Program-made: the position numbers and the translations under genes | NCBI GenBank assembly: GCA_002633005.1 | Contig: NMRA01000102.1 | Location: 790,345 to 850,344, forward strand | Source of the DNA: Phoronis australis | Lineage: Eukaryota; Phoronida; Phoronidae | Direction: 5' to 3' | Length of the DNA: 60,000 nt | The notes under the pieces: generated by a model | The model's input: only the letters and a program-made list of their open reading frames with translations | What the model was told of the DNA's origin: nothing | Databases searched by the model: none | Shown: positions 23,806 to 36,600 of the stretch, piece by piece | Numbering within the stretch: position 1 is the stretch's first letter | Layout: each line of letters starts with the position of its first letter

Positions 23806-25259
23806 TGACATGTGTTAATGTTTGGTTACCAAAAAAAGAAAATAAAAAATAACGGGAATTGTTTTCTCCGTAAACTCACTAGAGACATGTAGTGTTGGTA
23901 CAGAACCCTTAGGCATCTTTAAAGGGTTAGCCTGTAATTCATCTACAAAATAAAATATAAGGGATAAAACAAAAAGTTATTGAATATTGAATACAGACGA
24001 TATGCAAAATAAGTTACAAGAATAAAAAAGAACAAACGGATATTTATAAAATATTCAATGTAGACGATTGATGAAGAGCAACAAAGGGTTGAATATCAAT
24101 TAAACAAAATTTAAAAATCTCTCAACAGTGAACAGTTAAGAAAATAATAACTTATCGCTACCTTGAAAACACTGATCTTGGAATAGTTTATATTATGTAG
24201 ACTGTGTCAAATATCTTTTCTGTTGGCTGATATCTTCGGCGTTCGAGGTTTTATATACCCGTTGTGAAGCACATAGACGGGAGAGGCATATGCTTGTCAA
24301 AATATTGAAAAGATCCAGCATCTTATTAAAGTGTCAAAGTCGCGGAATTATACTTATTCAAATTATACATAATTGAACCTGCATGGAATAAGATAAGAAA
24401 AACATATGTAAGTAATCTAGTACGCAATTAATATGAAGCGTGTCCACTCTGGCCCTTGTATCTCTTCTCCCGTAGACATAAGAAAATCCGATTGGACATT
24501 CATTAATTTGCTACCTGTACGGGTAACGGTGTCTGAACGTCTTGGTGATTTTTATAGTGTATTCCAATGTACTTTGTTATTAATGCACGTTTAAAAATAT
24601 TAAGTTTGTGTTCCATTTTATGTGGTCATAATATCTTAATACTTTAGTAACGTAGGTACATGTACCTGGTTTAGGTATACGCGACATCTGTTGTTGAGTT
24701 GGGTGGTTACAATATCCCCTTATCGTCTTTCACCGGTTATACGCTACATCTGTTGTTGAGAGATGAGAGAAAAGAAAGGGAATAATACAACGACACACGT
24801 GGCGCACGCAAAATAAGATAATCAACCTTTCGTTCTAATTTAGTACGCAGCATAATCCCTATTTTGTTTAATCCGGTCTCAATCAGTTGAACTCTACAAA
24901 CACAACGTATATAACATCTTTTTAGTGTCAGAATATCCGAGAGGTGGACGGTGCCACGCCCTAACCTACAGTGTACCTGATGTCGTCAGCAGTAACGTGA
25001 TTTCCCATTCCACCTTGTCTTCCTTACGGTTTACCGACTACTTCCGGTTACGTGCATGACCTTGACGTTGGATCGAGGTCCCTGTCTAACTAGGTCCAAT
25101 TAAACGTATTACGTATTGAGTTTTGACATCATTGTCACTTCCATCCGGTAGGCGGATGATGTCCCTTTCGGTTGCACCCACCACACGTGACTGTTGGCCT
25201 TTAATTTGTGATCTATGACCTTTGGTCGATGCGCAGCTCAACCGTGCCGCGAAAACAAC
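23806..25259 (-). repeat. Right long terminal inverted repeat
   Basis: Inverted partner of the left arm. Its inner end reads on the minus strand as an open frame ending in Lys-His-stop, matching the left arm's frame end, with only multiple-of-three indels between them. Its outer end at about 25,259 is set by the last alignment with GTTTTCGTGGCACG of the left arm. Confidence 0.8.
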
Positions 25260-25274
25260 TTTACTATTTTATTG

Positions 25275-25400
25275 CCAAGGGATAACCACATGGCGTTTTA
25301 CTGTGAGCGTGATTCTACACACTTTAATTCAGAAATTTTTGAGAAGGTTAAATGAAGTAGATAGTTGTAATCAACGTGCCCAAGTGGTTGTTATCCCTGG
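25275..25400. repeat. Imperfect inverted repeat beside the right arm
   Basis: CCAAGGGATAACCAC (25275-25289) is mirrored as GTGGTTGTTATCCCTGG (25384-25400), enclosing about 95 bases. It lies immediately outside the right arm of the Polinton-like element and could be a separate foldback element or an eroded element end. Confidence 0.5.
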
Positions 25401-27415
25401 CCATAAAACTGGGACAAGGGGAACATCTTCTCAATTTTTCGTAAACATTAATTACTTAGGTGGCTGCAATGGTAATTAAATTGAAGTGCCCAAATGGGCA
25501 TCGTCCCCGTCGTAATTTGAGGACAGAGCAAGCCTCTATCCGTAAGTGTAAATCGATTAACTATTGTATGAGCATCTGATTTAAGAAAAAATTCAATCAC
25601 AGCACTGGTATATCAGCTGACTTATCATCAGTTGCATCAACTAGTCTAATTGTCAGACGGTCAACATTTTTAGGCGACAAATCACAAGGCATGTTAGGTT
25701 GGTGGTGAATCAATTCCTGATAAGTCCGTCTGAAAAATTGCATACCAACTTACTTGTAGCTAAATGTTAAATTAGTGTTAACAGTTCGCGTCCCGATGCC
25801 TGAATATTCAAGTAGAACTCAAAGATAAATACATGTACCTTGTGGCTTAAGAAGCCAAGTACCACAGATCATACTATAACAATAGAAAGACAAATATTGT
25901 GAAGAGTGAAGAATCCACAGTTTCCAGAAATATTTTTCTACAGTTTTGTTAGGAGTTCAATGGATCAAAGCTTCTAACACATAGAGATGTTATTTGACTT
26001 TCAAATCTAAAGCGAGACTTTGAAGCTATACTTCAGAATGCTGGTGTGCATGAAGTCATGTGGATACTGAGGCAATCATAAGAAACGACTGTAGAAGCTA
26101 CCCACAGTTGCAATTTGTGTCCAACTAAGTGAATTGAGTCTAGTGTTCAGTAATTCACTTGCTGACACACTGATTAACACAGCCCTAACATATTTTGAAT
26201 CAAACCTGTGCCCAATTCCTGCCTGCCTCCGAACAAGAACTCAGTGTTTGACCCTTCACTGCATGCGGGCCAATTACCAGTGTGGAGTGCTGTACACTCT
26301 GTAATCGGCCATAGTTGGCTCCTTGGCGGTGGAGCTGTGCAGTGGATGGCAATGCCCTCAGCTCCATTGACATTACTAAACGATGTACGCTTCAAGTTCA
26401 AAAAGCACATTCGTGCAGGGAAACTGAGTTTGTGCTGCAATGTTAGATCAAACTGTACAGAAATGTGCAGTTGTGACAACTTTAGTAACATCGGCAACAC
26501 TGACTGCAAAACTTTGGATAGCTCTTTGACAAGACAATAGTAAATAGACCGCTAACTTCTCCAACCCCGTTATTTCGTTATATTTTTGTGTTAAAAAGTG
26601 TGAGCTGTGAATTTTATTTGTTCATTTAATCATAGAAAGTACACACTCTGATCATGCTTGCTAGACATTCTCAGAATAACCTAATAATTTCTTACAGTCG
26701 ATGTGAACATTTACGGAGATCATTCAGCTTTGTTGTTTTTTGTTCAGCATATTTCTGCTATATTATGCAAACACATTGTGTTTTATTCCATTAATCAATG
26801 GTGCAGTCCCTGACACACATATTTTAACCATATTTGAGTGCACTATGTAATTTCACTTGTCGGCCAATGTCATGATAACCTCGTATTAACATTCAGGTTT
26901 AGTTCGTATTTTTGCCACTATGTGTCACTTTACATCTTTTAAATTTGTAACTCCTCTACAAAGTGAAACATATAACGTGAGTGTATTATTTATAAATACA
27001 ATGATACTGATGAGACCTGATTATTTGCTTTATAAAACGGTAGGAAGAGTGTTACTTCTACAAGTATGTGTTCACTAAGGTCTTAGGTAACTATTACCTA
27101 ACTTCGAGCCCAAATTTCTCAAAACTGTGCAACGTTATTAGCGGGAACTTTTTAGATTTTGAAAACACACTAGTGAATGAATAAAAAACACCAAAATAAA
27201 ATTGCCCTCCTAAAGCACTCACAAAAAGTATTTTCTAGAGATTTTACAAAACTTGGCCTACTGCCTAACGTGGTCGTAAGAATAATATGCGATGGATAAA
27301 AGAGGAACTTCAAAATTCGTTACTGAGAGAAAACTTAAGCTCACGAAGATAGGCAATATATGAATGAGTACGCACGCGCGATTCGTGACTGTTATTTCTG
27401 ATTTATCATCCTCAG
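25401..27415. other. Intergenic stretch upstream of the SLC6 gene
   Basis: It holds the Cys-rich ORF at 26208-26540 (listed separately). A TATAAAA word at about 27,031 could be a core promoter for the SLC6 gene, but this is speculative. No other gene is visible. Confidence 0.4.
26208..26540 (+). other. Cys-rich ORF, possible transposon-associated relic
   Basis: A 110-codon frame with GHSWLLGGGAVQWMAMPSAP followed by LCCNVRSNCTEMCSCDNF. The layout (aromatic, Trp-Met segment, then clustered Cys with CTEMC) recalls a Cys-rich domain repeatedly found in retrotransposon-linked invertebrate proteins. The antisense strand is open over the same interval (26174-26509) but has no motif. No start context or intron supports a host gene. 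Confidence 0.3.
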
Positions 27416-27424
27416 GAAGACGAA
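27416..27424 (+). promoter_or_regulatory. Probable splice acceptor and 5' UTR start of exon 1
   Basis: The sequence TTTATCATCCTCAG ends at 27415, a good 3' splice site directly before the start codon. This predicts a separate upstream 5' UTR exon, and hence a promoter that may be hundreds of bases or more to the left. Confidence 0.5.
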
Positions 27425-27608
27425 ATGACCGAACTCAAGCAAGTGTCAGTTTCTGAAGACAGCACGTCAGACACTACTGAACAAACTAGTAGCTCAGCCC
27501 GAGGCAACTGGGGAAACCAGGTGGAATTCCTGCTCTCCTGTATTGGCTACGCTGTGGGTCTTGGAAACATTTGGAGATTTCCGTATCTATGCATGAAAAA
27601 TGGCGGAG
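27425..27608 (+). CDS. SLC6 exon 1: N-terminal tail and TM1
   Basis: The ATG follows ACGAA and opens a Ser/Thr-rich cytosolic tail of about 26 residues, then [10 protein letters not shown] and TM1. A strong acceptor (polypyrimidine then CTCAG at 27411-27415) lies 9 bases before the ATG, implying an upstream noncoding exon. The donor GTGAGT splits the last glycine of NGGG (phase 1). Confidence 0.93.
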
Positions 27609-30600
27609 GTGAGTTGAAAATATTTGTTATACGGAATATACTAATCCTGTTTAGACAATTTTAGCATCTCTATATGATTTTCAAACGTTGAAGTTTGATT
27701 AAATCTCAACATTGGTTTTCGTTCACTTTTGACTTGAAATAACATGGTCGGTGCACCATAGGGGGCTGGGGGGGGCTATAGACCCACTTTTTTCCGTGCT
27801 GTGCCGCCCATGAAGAACTGACCTCTCAAAAAGCCTGCTAAATTAGCAAACGTCCACCGTCGGACTCTTCCAATGACTTAGTAGACGGTTGCGGGGGAAA
27901 GACTGCCCAAAAAGAATCACGGAATTCCCTTCATGACAAAAGGCGGAAGTTGTTTGAGTAAATAATTCGTTGTGTATTACATTGTATCTCAGCGTAGTGT
28001 AATAACTAGTGACATGTCCAGTTTTGGATGAAATCACAATACGGGTATTACCATGCGTTCTTCAGATTCTATTACTAGCTAGCAAGTCGTTCAGAAGAGG
28101 CAGTTTGGCCTAGTAGTATAAGTGTCTGCTTCATTTTCCCAATGTCGTGGGTTCGAGTCCCACTGAGGCACTCAGCTGGACCCTTGTGTCTAGTGTCTAG
28201 CGTATCAGCTCGGTTTTAACGAGATATTAATAAACCATAAAAATGGTTCCAGGTGATCTGTACACCTGAGCAGCATACTCACGTCTGGTACAACGCGTGA
28301 CAGACCAGCTACAAGTATTATATTAACAAATCGTTATTTTACTACCCTTTTGTTTGATTTCAGGAGCCTTTCTCATCCCCTACTTCTTCTTCATGTTTTT
28401 CTTCGGAGTACCGATGTTTTTCATGGAACTGTCCCTTGGTCAATTCTCGAGTACAAGTCCGCTCAGTATATGGGGCCTGTGTCCTCTTTTCAAAGGTATG
28501 TTCCTATATGAGCTGTAATTTACAGCCGCCAAGTGAAAATTGAATCGTGACCCAAGCCAGGGGTGCGTTCATTAACGCTAGCCGGACCTACGCAAGGACC
28601 TAACTAAAATCTAGCCAAAGTCACGTGTTCTGATTTAATACAAGGCAACATCTCACGTAAGTTCGCTAAGTCTTGCTTTTTAGCGAAGTCCTAGAGTTAC
28701 TGAACGAGAGCCTGGTCTGTCTAGAACAAAGATACGTCATTTAACGATGTTGCCCGCGCAGCCAACACCACTTACTAAGCGACGATGGGTGTCGCTATTC
28801 CTTAGTGATTTCACCATTTAGTCCGTGGATGTGCCAGTTTAACGGTTGAAGTAATCACGGGGAAGAAAATAATGGCAGAGGCAGAGGAAAAAAAGACTGT
28901 CCGGGATATGTCGACCGACATCGGCCAACATCTTTTTCCATTCATGTTAGTAAATTAATACCCTCGAATGTCCATATAGTCTGGGATTTAGAGGAAACAA
29001 AAATAGACATGGCGTTCTTTGTGCTATGCGAACGCGTCTTGAGGACATTATGGTCAGGGTCACCTCGTGTCACATACTTTGTTCGCGAGTGGGTTTGTAC
29101 AATAAACTATATTGTTTCAGGCATGGGCTATGGTATGTTTATAGTCTCCGGCTGCACTACTATATACTACAATGCCATCATGACATGGGTTCTCTACTAC
29201 CTCTTCAGTTCCTTCACCACGCAGCTCCCTTGGCTTTTTTGTTCAAACAATGCAACGTGCGAACCAAGAGACGCCAATCGCTCCGATGAATTCTTCTACA
29301 ACTTGTCATCTTTTGGGGGAGCTGAGAACCTTTCCTTTGAAGCCGCTGTTGGCAATGAAACGATTAAGAAAATGACTCCAGCAGAACAGTTTTGGCAGTA
29401 TGTATTATGAAATTATGTTTGTACTTACGCGTCGTCATTATGATTACGTCAACATGTTTCTTAAATCAAAATTTCATTTTCAAGAAAGTTACCTTCAATG
29501 AAAAATAAGCCCTTGGCGGAATATAAAGTTATAAATGAAAATTTCACAATTATTTCTGAATTGCTGTTTGGAATTTCGATTACTCGTTTAGTTTTGTTTC
29601 TATGACAAATGAACTTGCAAAACCTACATATTAGCAGTCGTATTCGGCTTGCTCTATGGCACACAAAAACTAGGCGTTTGGAAGGAAAATCCTAACAGCG
29701 TTTTCGAGATTGATGAGTAAAATTGTAAAGTTTCCGTGAAATTCACCGCGCTGTTTCGGGAAATTGTGTTTTTAGGGTTCGAATTAAGTCGATTTGAAAA
29801 AGCGGAAAGCATCACGAGCTTCAAAATCTGACGGTTATCGCTTAATTGTTCGGTGAAAACTTATTTTGGTCAATGTAACGGCTATTGCTTACCTTAACCA
29901 CGTTCGCTATTGAACATTCACTCGTAATGTCACCTGAATTTACTGTGCGTGATTAACTTAATTATCACTAAAACCTTTTAATTTAGTGAATGTGTCTCGA
30001 GTCAATCTAGGTCGACGCGGGGTCAGCCAACAGTTCATTGTGATGCTGACGTGAAACAAAGTACTAGATGGACAACAGAAATCTAGTCAGTGGTTAAAGC
30101 GCGCTCAGAATACTAGATCGAAACAGCAAAATGTCAGATTACCTATCAAATTAATGAATTTGGGTGAGGATTCATTTCTTTTCACAACTTCTTTTGTTCG
30201 TGAACACAAAGTTAAAGAGGCGGTGCGGCGACTCGCTGACACGGTGCGTTCGTTTTCAACTGTCGTGTGCATGGTGACGCACAAGTCCCACGGGATCAAA
30301 ACTACGTTTTGTCTCGTTTTCCACGGCATCTTTCTATCCTACATGTACGCACATCGCGTTGACCCAATATTATGGCGATTCGGAGATTGAAAGGGCTGAG
30401 GGTACATAGGGAACTGTTCTGTGGCTGATTTGAGTGACAGCCCTGCAATCTTTGACCTTGGATAAGTATTAAACAAAATACCAAGCGGTTTAAGGTACAT
30501 GGTTCTGCTAAATCTTTGTTCTGTCACTCTACGGTATATATTCCGTATTTGAAGTTCCTCGAGAATAAAGATAATTTATTTTGCTCGACATATGCGAAAT

Positions 30601-33600
30601 TTTGTGAAAACGGCCAATTAAGTAAGGTACTGGCCTTTTCCCTGAAAGTGGTTAGGCCAAGCTAAATACATGCAGAATAACTATTCTCGCGGTGTGTGAT
30701 TTTTGTCGGGATTAATAAAATATGAATGCTTAGTCGTTAAATTTTACTCTGGTGTAAAACTTGTTCCTCTTAGTCAATAAATGGTCTGCTTCAGAATTAT
30801 TATTTCTTTACCTTGGTAAAAGAACTGATATTTTTCACCGTATTTATTCCGCCCATAGCCTTTAGTTCTTCGTCAAAAACACCATTTTTGCTAACTTACA
30901 TCTGGCTATCATCAACGAAAGCTTTTTTAACACTGTATTGGCATTTATAAACCAATCTTATGGCTTGTTTCAATCTTATAATTGGATCATTTGTTTTAGA
31001 GACACCGTATTACAGCTGAGTCCTACAATAGAGAATCTTGGCCACGTCCGTTGGCAACTCCTGCTCTGTTTACTTCTTGCTTGGGTCATCGTCTTCACAT
31101 GTCTTTCAAAGGGCGTGGAAACCTCGGGCAAAGTAAGCTAGATTCTTTATTTGCTTCAGCATTGGGGCGTTTATCTTTCTAAAGTCACCGACAGATGTTT
31201 AAAACTTATGCTGGTAAAAATAGGATATAACGGTCTTGACCTTAGTTAAAACAACAGTCCTGAGTAATTATCGAGCGCATGTTATCCAGAATTTGACCTT
31301 GGTGGAAGACATCAACGTGCAGAAAATTACAACACTGTCTCCCTCACAGAATTACCTTGAGTGTTGTTAACATCAAATATAAACAAATATCTCATCTGTC
31401 AAAACATCCTGCCTTGATCCCAACAATTTAAATTCTTACGTCACAATACATGTTTCGCAGCCGCAAGGGTTGCTGCGAACAGTAAATTGCGCAGTCAGAG
31501 AGCGGTGTGGTGACTATTAGTATTAGGTGGTGGAAATGGCAAATTTGCCTGATCCCAAGTTGCATGTCCCCTGTCGTAACAAAAAGGACAAATTCTTGTA
31601 GGAGAAATATGGACCTACCTCATATACATGTGTAAATAAGACGACCTGTAAGTAAGGGACTAGATAACATTAATAATGCGTCCTGTAATGTCAAAGCCTA
31701 CATGTATATCCCTTATTCCGGATGTCACGAAGTGCACTCTGTCTTTGGTCCACCACTTCAACCCATAAGGTTCCCCCCTACAGTCAACCTTTAGATGACG
31801 TAATCCTCTCTCGCCGCCACTTCATTCTGGGACGGAGGTGATTTTTTCTTAACTGAAGCGACTAAGCTGCGTGTAGAACAACAACCAACAGAGAAGGTGG
31901 AGCAAAATATTTCTGCAAAATACATTTTGTTATTTTGAGATTAATATGGCATCCAATACATCGCAAGTTTTTTGGGGCGGTGAAACATTTCGCCACAACA
32001 AAGCTCTTCTCAGTCGTCTGCTTTTCGTATAGTGAAAATACGTTCCTGCACAGGCCAACTTCCAAGACTTCTTGACAAGCGCTTAAGTCGTGTACCTGGT
32101 TTACATATTCATCCTTCAGAAAATGTCAGTCATATTCCAAAATGTCAGTCATCCCAAACAATTCCCGCTCTGCTGTCAGTGTTAAAAGCATTTGGGAATG
32201 TGTTGCACGTGTTTTTTTTTAAGTAAACCAATGGTGTTCTGAGAACTCTTAACCGGGAAATGTCATGAAAATTTGAAAATAGTTTCGTATCCCGTTATGG
32301 CTGGAAAACGACCCTCACTGGTCGGTAGAGTATCAGCAACGGATTTACATGTAACTGAGCCACCCTCCTGGTAGCAGAAAAACACAAAAAAGTCCTATTC
32401 TATTTTATACTCGATTTGTTGTCTTGAGACTCAGGGTGCTGGGTCTAAACCCAACTTAACACGGGGAGTAAAGTGGGTCAGTAATTTCTAAATTGTGATG
32501 ACGCGCCCTTGCTACTATATTGCCTGTGTAACTCACATATTTGGTTTCTGAGTAATTATATTTGAACTTGACGAACTGGAACTTCAATTCCAAACGTACC
32601 CTCTTTCACAGTACTACAGATTTATCATTGCGAGAAGATCAGGCAACACAGCATTTTGTTGATTAATAGATCCAGGTTATATTCCGACATCCCGAATGGT
32701 TCTGGTTGAGAAATGCATCGACATAGCGCGCCATCTATTGATAAATGTGTTTGTGGCTTGTAGCTGCTGGATTGACGAAAATTTGAGTACACTTATGTAT
32801 TCCGCACACAAGTCGGTGTAGTTTGACTCGCACACGATTACAAGTATTCAAAAAGCACGACGAACGATTCACTTTACTTTTTGGGCTCATCCCCCTGCCG
32901 TATGAAATCGCCAAATGTCCAAACCAAGTCATGCGCTTTGACGCTCTCACGCGGATACTGCGTTACGCTCATCACAATAATTGAAATTATTTCACTGGAC
33001 CAAATTTGCACGTAGGTGGCGCTGTGAAAGAAGGTATCTCAACCATACGGGGAGAACTGTAATTTCAGGCCGCAAAATTCTTCCCCGTCCGATTTTTAAG
33101 ACTGAAAGACGATACCTTGACGCGTGAAAATTGCATTTAGGCTTAACGGAAACAATTAAGTTCATTTTCAGTTGAGAACTCATTGTAAAGTTAAATTCTC
33201 CAGCAGGCAGTGTATTAGATTTGTTATCAAGTTCAACAATTAATTCGCACAGACCGGCAACTCGGCTACGCGCTTACGCTGAAAGCATTTTATTGAACTA
33301 ACACTAAACCAAGAGTTGTTGGAAAAGTAAAGAATGATCAGTCAGGAATTGACCGAAATCAACTTCATTTTAGCTTCCCTGTCATTGTTTGAAAGTGTTC
33401 CAGTCAGCATTTCCCAGCTCATCACACCAGTACAAACTTTTGACTCGCCTCGGCGGGAATTTCCAGTCCATCGGCGATGAATTATACCAGACCCAAACAC
33501 TATGAATCTAGTGGCGCGAAATTAGGAAATTGACATGTTTCACGTTGAAATACGGAATTCCAATTAATTTTGTAAAAATGTTACTGATTCTGTAGTATTT

Positions 33601-36600
33601 TACTGATTGTGTACGTTTACCATACTCGTAGAAGCCTCGAAACTAACTGAAGTAGTTGGAATTGCTTCACATGGTTGTTGAATTCAGGGATAGGATTGTT
33701 TTGATTAATTTGAATATCTCCACAGGTCACTGGCCGCCTCCATGAAGTCGCGTGAGTCATGTGAGAATTCGCATTTGCTTCTGTTAGATTCACCAATATG
33801 TTCGTTGTATCGGTAGATGACTTTTCTTAAAGAATTGTTACGTTAAACTGGTGAATACATTGAAACAGGAATCAGTACAATAGTCTCTTTCAGGAAACTT
33901 GTCGTATAGTTCGTGTAGTCGTTGGAGCCACCTCGGCCTGTCACATAGCGCTTCTTATGTCAAACTGTCGAAATTATAATTATTCTTTTATAAATCATAA
34001 ACTGTAAAATGGACGACGGTTTTATGCGCCGCCCGGAGTGTGTTTATTTGGCGGCATATTGCCGTCATCTTTGTCAGGTGACTATCCCACCGGTCGTCCG
34101 GTGTCCGTGGCTGTATCTACCTTAACAGCATGCAGGATAATTGTGAAAATTGGCAAACGTACAGTATTATTGTGTAGGCGACAACGGATGACGACTACTT
34201 TGAGAGTGGACCGTTTTTCGCTGTGCACCCTATTGGTAATTTTATTGTTTTAAGTTTATCTGTGTACCGTCGGAGTTACTTGACGGATGTTCATGAAATT
34301 TGGCAAATAGGTATCTTTTAAGGACATGACGAAGGCATCCCGTTTTCGCTGAATAATAGATTAGACGTATTCTGCGTCTCTTGCTTGTCACTATACTATT
34401 TCTGAGGCAGTTATTTGGTGTCCTCAATCCTCGATCGTCTGCCAAACCTCTTTAAAAATCAGTATGAAAATAGGCAGATGTGTTGCTATTGAGAATCATA
34501 AGTCTGATATTAATTTTCGGACGGGTCAGACAACTGTAGCTCACCCTAGTGGCCGTTTTGACAAGTGTATTCCTATAAATACAACAACGGACGAAGAGGA
34601 ATTCTGGATGTATCCGACAACTGCCCTGGCCTTAAGTTGCAATTTTTTGTTTTGTCAGTTTACTCTGGTTTTTCGCACGAATATTCATGAAATTACGAAA
34701 GTATATTACTACATGTTGATGTTACATAAACGATGACGCCTTGGCGTCTGCCTTGTGGTGGCCAAAATACTCTTAGGGTCATGATGAAAATTGGCATGTG
34801 AGTTTCTACTGGGAAGATCACGGGTGACAATGAGAGACTGGCGTAACGATTTTGTTGCTTTACCTTTTGTCTCAATATTTACCAAGGTCTATGATAAGTC
34901 TTCATGAGGTTTGATATGTGTTTCAGTGTCTTGGGCAGAGTACTACTGACGGGGAATTCGAGACTAATCCGAGTACTGAGGATTGTCTTTTACTAATGGC
35001 ACTTTCGGTATCCTTCGCCCTTACCTGGATATCTACCAAGTTCGTAAATGGGCCGGACATCCATGAAATGTGGCGAAAAATTATTCCATTTTCATGATGG
35101 CGACAGCACCTGCACCGTTTCAGGCGGGATTGAGCTATGCCATGCGCTCACTTATGATTTTATATACTTTTGTGTCAGTTTTTTGTAGTCCGTGTGACTA
35201 TCTGCGAAACTGTTTGAAGAATCATGGAGAAAGGTGACACGTGTTTTCCTACTGAGAAGCAAGAACATTGCTTTCTTGCGATGCGCTCCCTAGATGCTAG
35301 TTAATTTTTATTGGTGTTGCTCCCTTTAGTGGGAATGTAACTTTGAAATCATGATCACCGCTTGTATCTCGTTTTTGCGATGCACATGTTGGGCGAATTT
35401 TACAACGTAATGCCTGAGACATTACCTCTGATTTTAGGACACTAAAATGTTGTATGACGTGAGAACGAATATTCGCCTACTTAACGTGACGGTATCTTTA
35501 AGTAAAGCTTGTTTGTCCATACGTCTAGTTATAGTTTCTTAACATTTCCTAATGATTGAGCAATACACCCTGTCACGGCATCTGTTAGCATTTTTTCAAT
35601 ATCTTTATTCAGCCATGAATTCTTCTTGATACCAGCTCATCATTGTGGAATGCCCAACATATTATCTATCCACTACGGCTGCGTTGCTCATAGCGAGATG
35701 TTCTTTTGTTTACCCAATCAAAGAGCAAGGTGCATGATCCCGACTAGTTGCCCGAACTCGTCACTTCACTTTTTGCTGACAATACATGAGAACAGCAACT
35801 ACCCGTAAAACGTCTGTGCAGGGGCACCGTCACAACTACATGTATGTGGTTCGTTACCTTCGCGAAATCGGAAAATAAACCGAGTGGGGATCGGAAAACC
35901 TCAGTAGGTAATTTTACATATACCATACTGGAAGAGTGTCTCCACCTACATTGTTAAAATCTCACTGACTTGCTTGTTGGACTTAGTTACGGTAACTACT
36001 CGGTAGGCGTGGCCGACTGCATTTGTTGCAACGTTATACTCCGACCACTCTGCGGACTTGGGTTATCGAAGTTAGCAAAGTGACGTCCTCGGGCAGTTGC
36101 AAGCTTACTGAACGAATTCGTTTGTGATAAATAAATTGTTGCTAAATGCGCAAACTATGCTTTTTAGTGAAATAATTGTACTTGCTTCAACTGCATGTTG
36201 TCTTTCTATAGAAGTATCGATTTGTACACGCTCTTATAGTCTTCAACCACGCACGGCGTTCGATTACTTGAGCCCATACATGTATATGCATACATGTATG
36301 TGGGCGCATTATGTCACCATCCCCTTCCATCCGTCTGTCCGGTCCTCCATCAGTCCTGCGTCTCCTGCTTATCTCCAAAACTCCTGCATGAATATTTTTG
36401 ACAATTTGCAAAGTTGTTCCTATCCTGGATGGGACAACACGAGCGTTTTTTCGGGCAGACCCGACTACTGCTGTGCCTCATAGTGGCAATTTATTTTTTT
36501 TATGCTTGCCTCTGTTAATGTGACAGGTTTTCATAAAATATAGCTTGTTAGGTATCTATTAAGAAGAGGACGACGCCACTTTCGGTTTTGGACAATCATC

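Larger units (their letters stand above)
21166..25259. mobile_element. Decayed Polinton/Maverick-like element, internally deleted
   Basis: Two long inverted repeats (about 21,166-22,588 and 23,806-25,259) flank a 1.2 kb core. Matching landmarks include GGCACG near each outer end, AACCGGAAGT-like and GATCCAAGGTCAAGG words, AGGTACATGTACC, ATCCGATTGG, the CCCGTCTA block and CATTAACACATGTC at the inner ends. The arms differ by many substitutions and indels, so the insertion is old. The core holds frameshifted remains of a Polinton-type capsid-like protein and an adenain-like cysteine protease. Typical full-length Polintons are 15-20 kb and also carry a protein-primed DNA polymerase and a retroviral-type integrase; neither is visible here, so this is a deletion derivative. 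Outer ends are approximate and no 6 bp target duplication was identified. Confidence 0.75.

Noticed and set aside
28099-28170. Functional tRNA gene
   Set aside because: Boxes A and B are present but the acceptor stem does not pair and the sequence continues into a SINE body shared with another locus.
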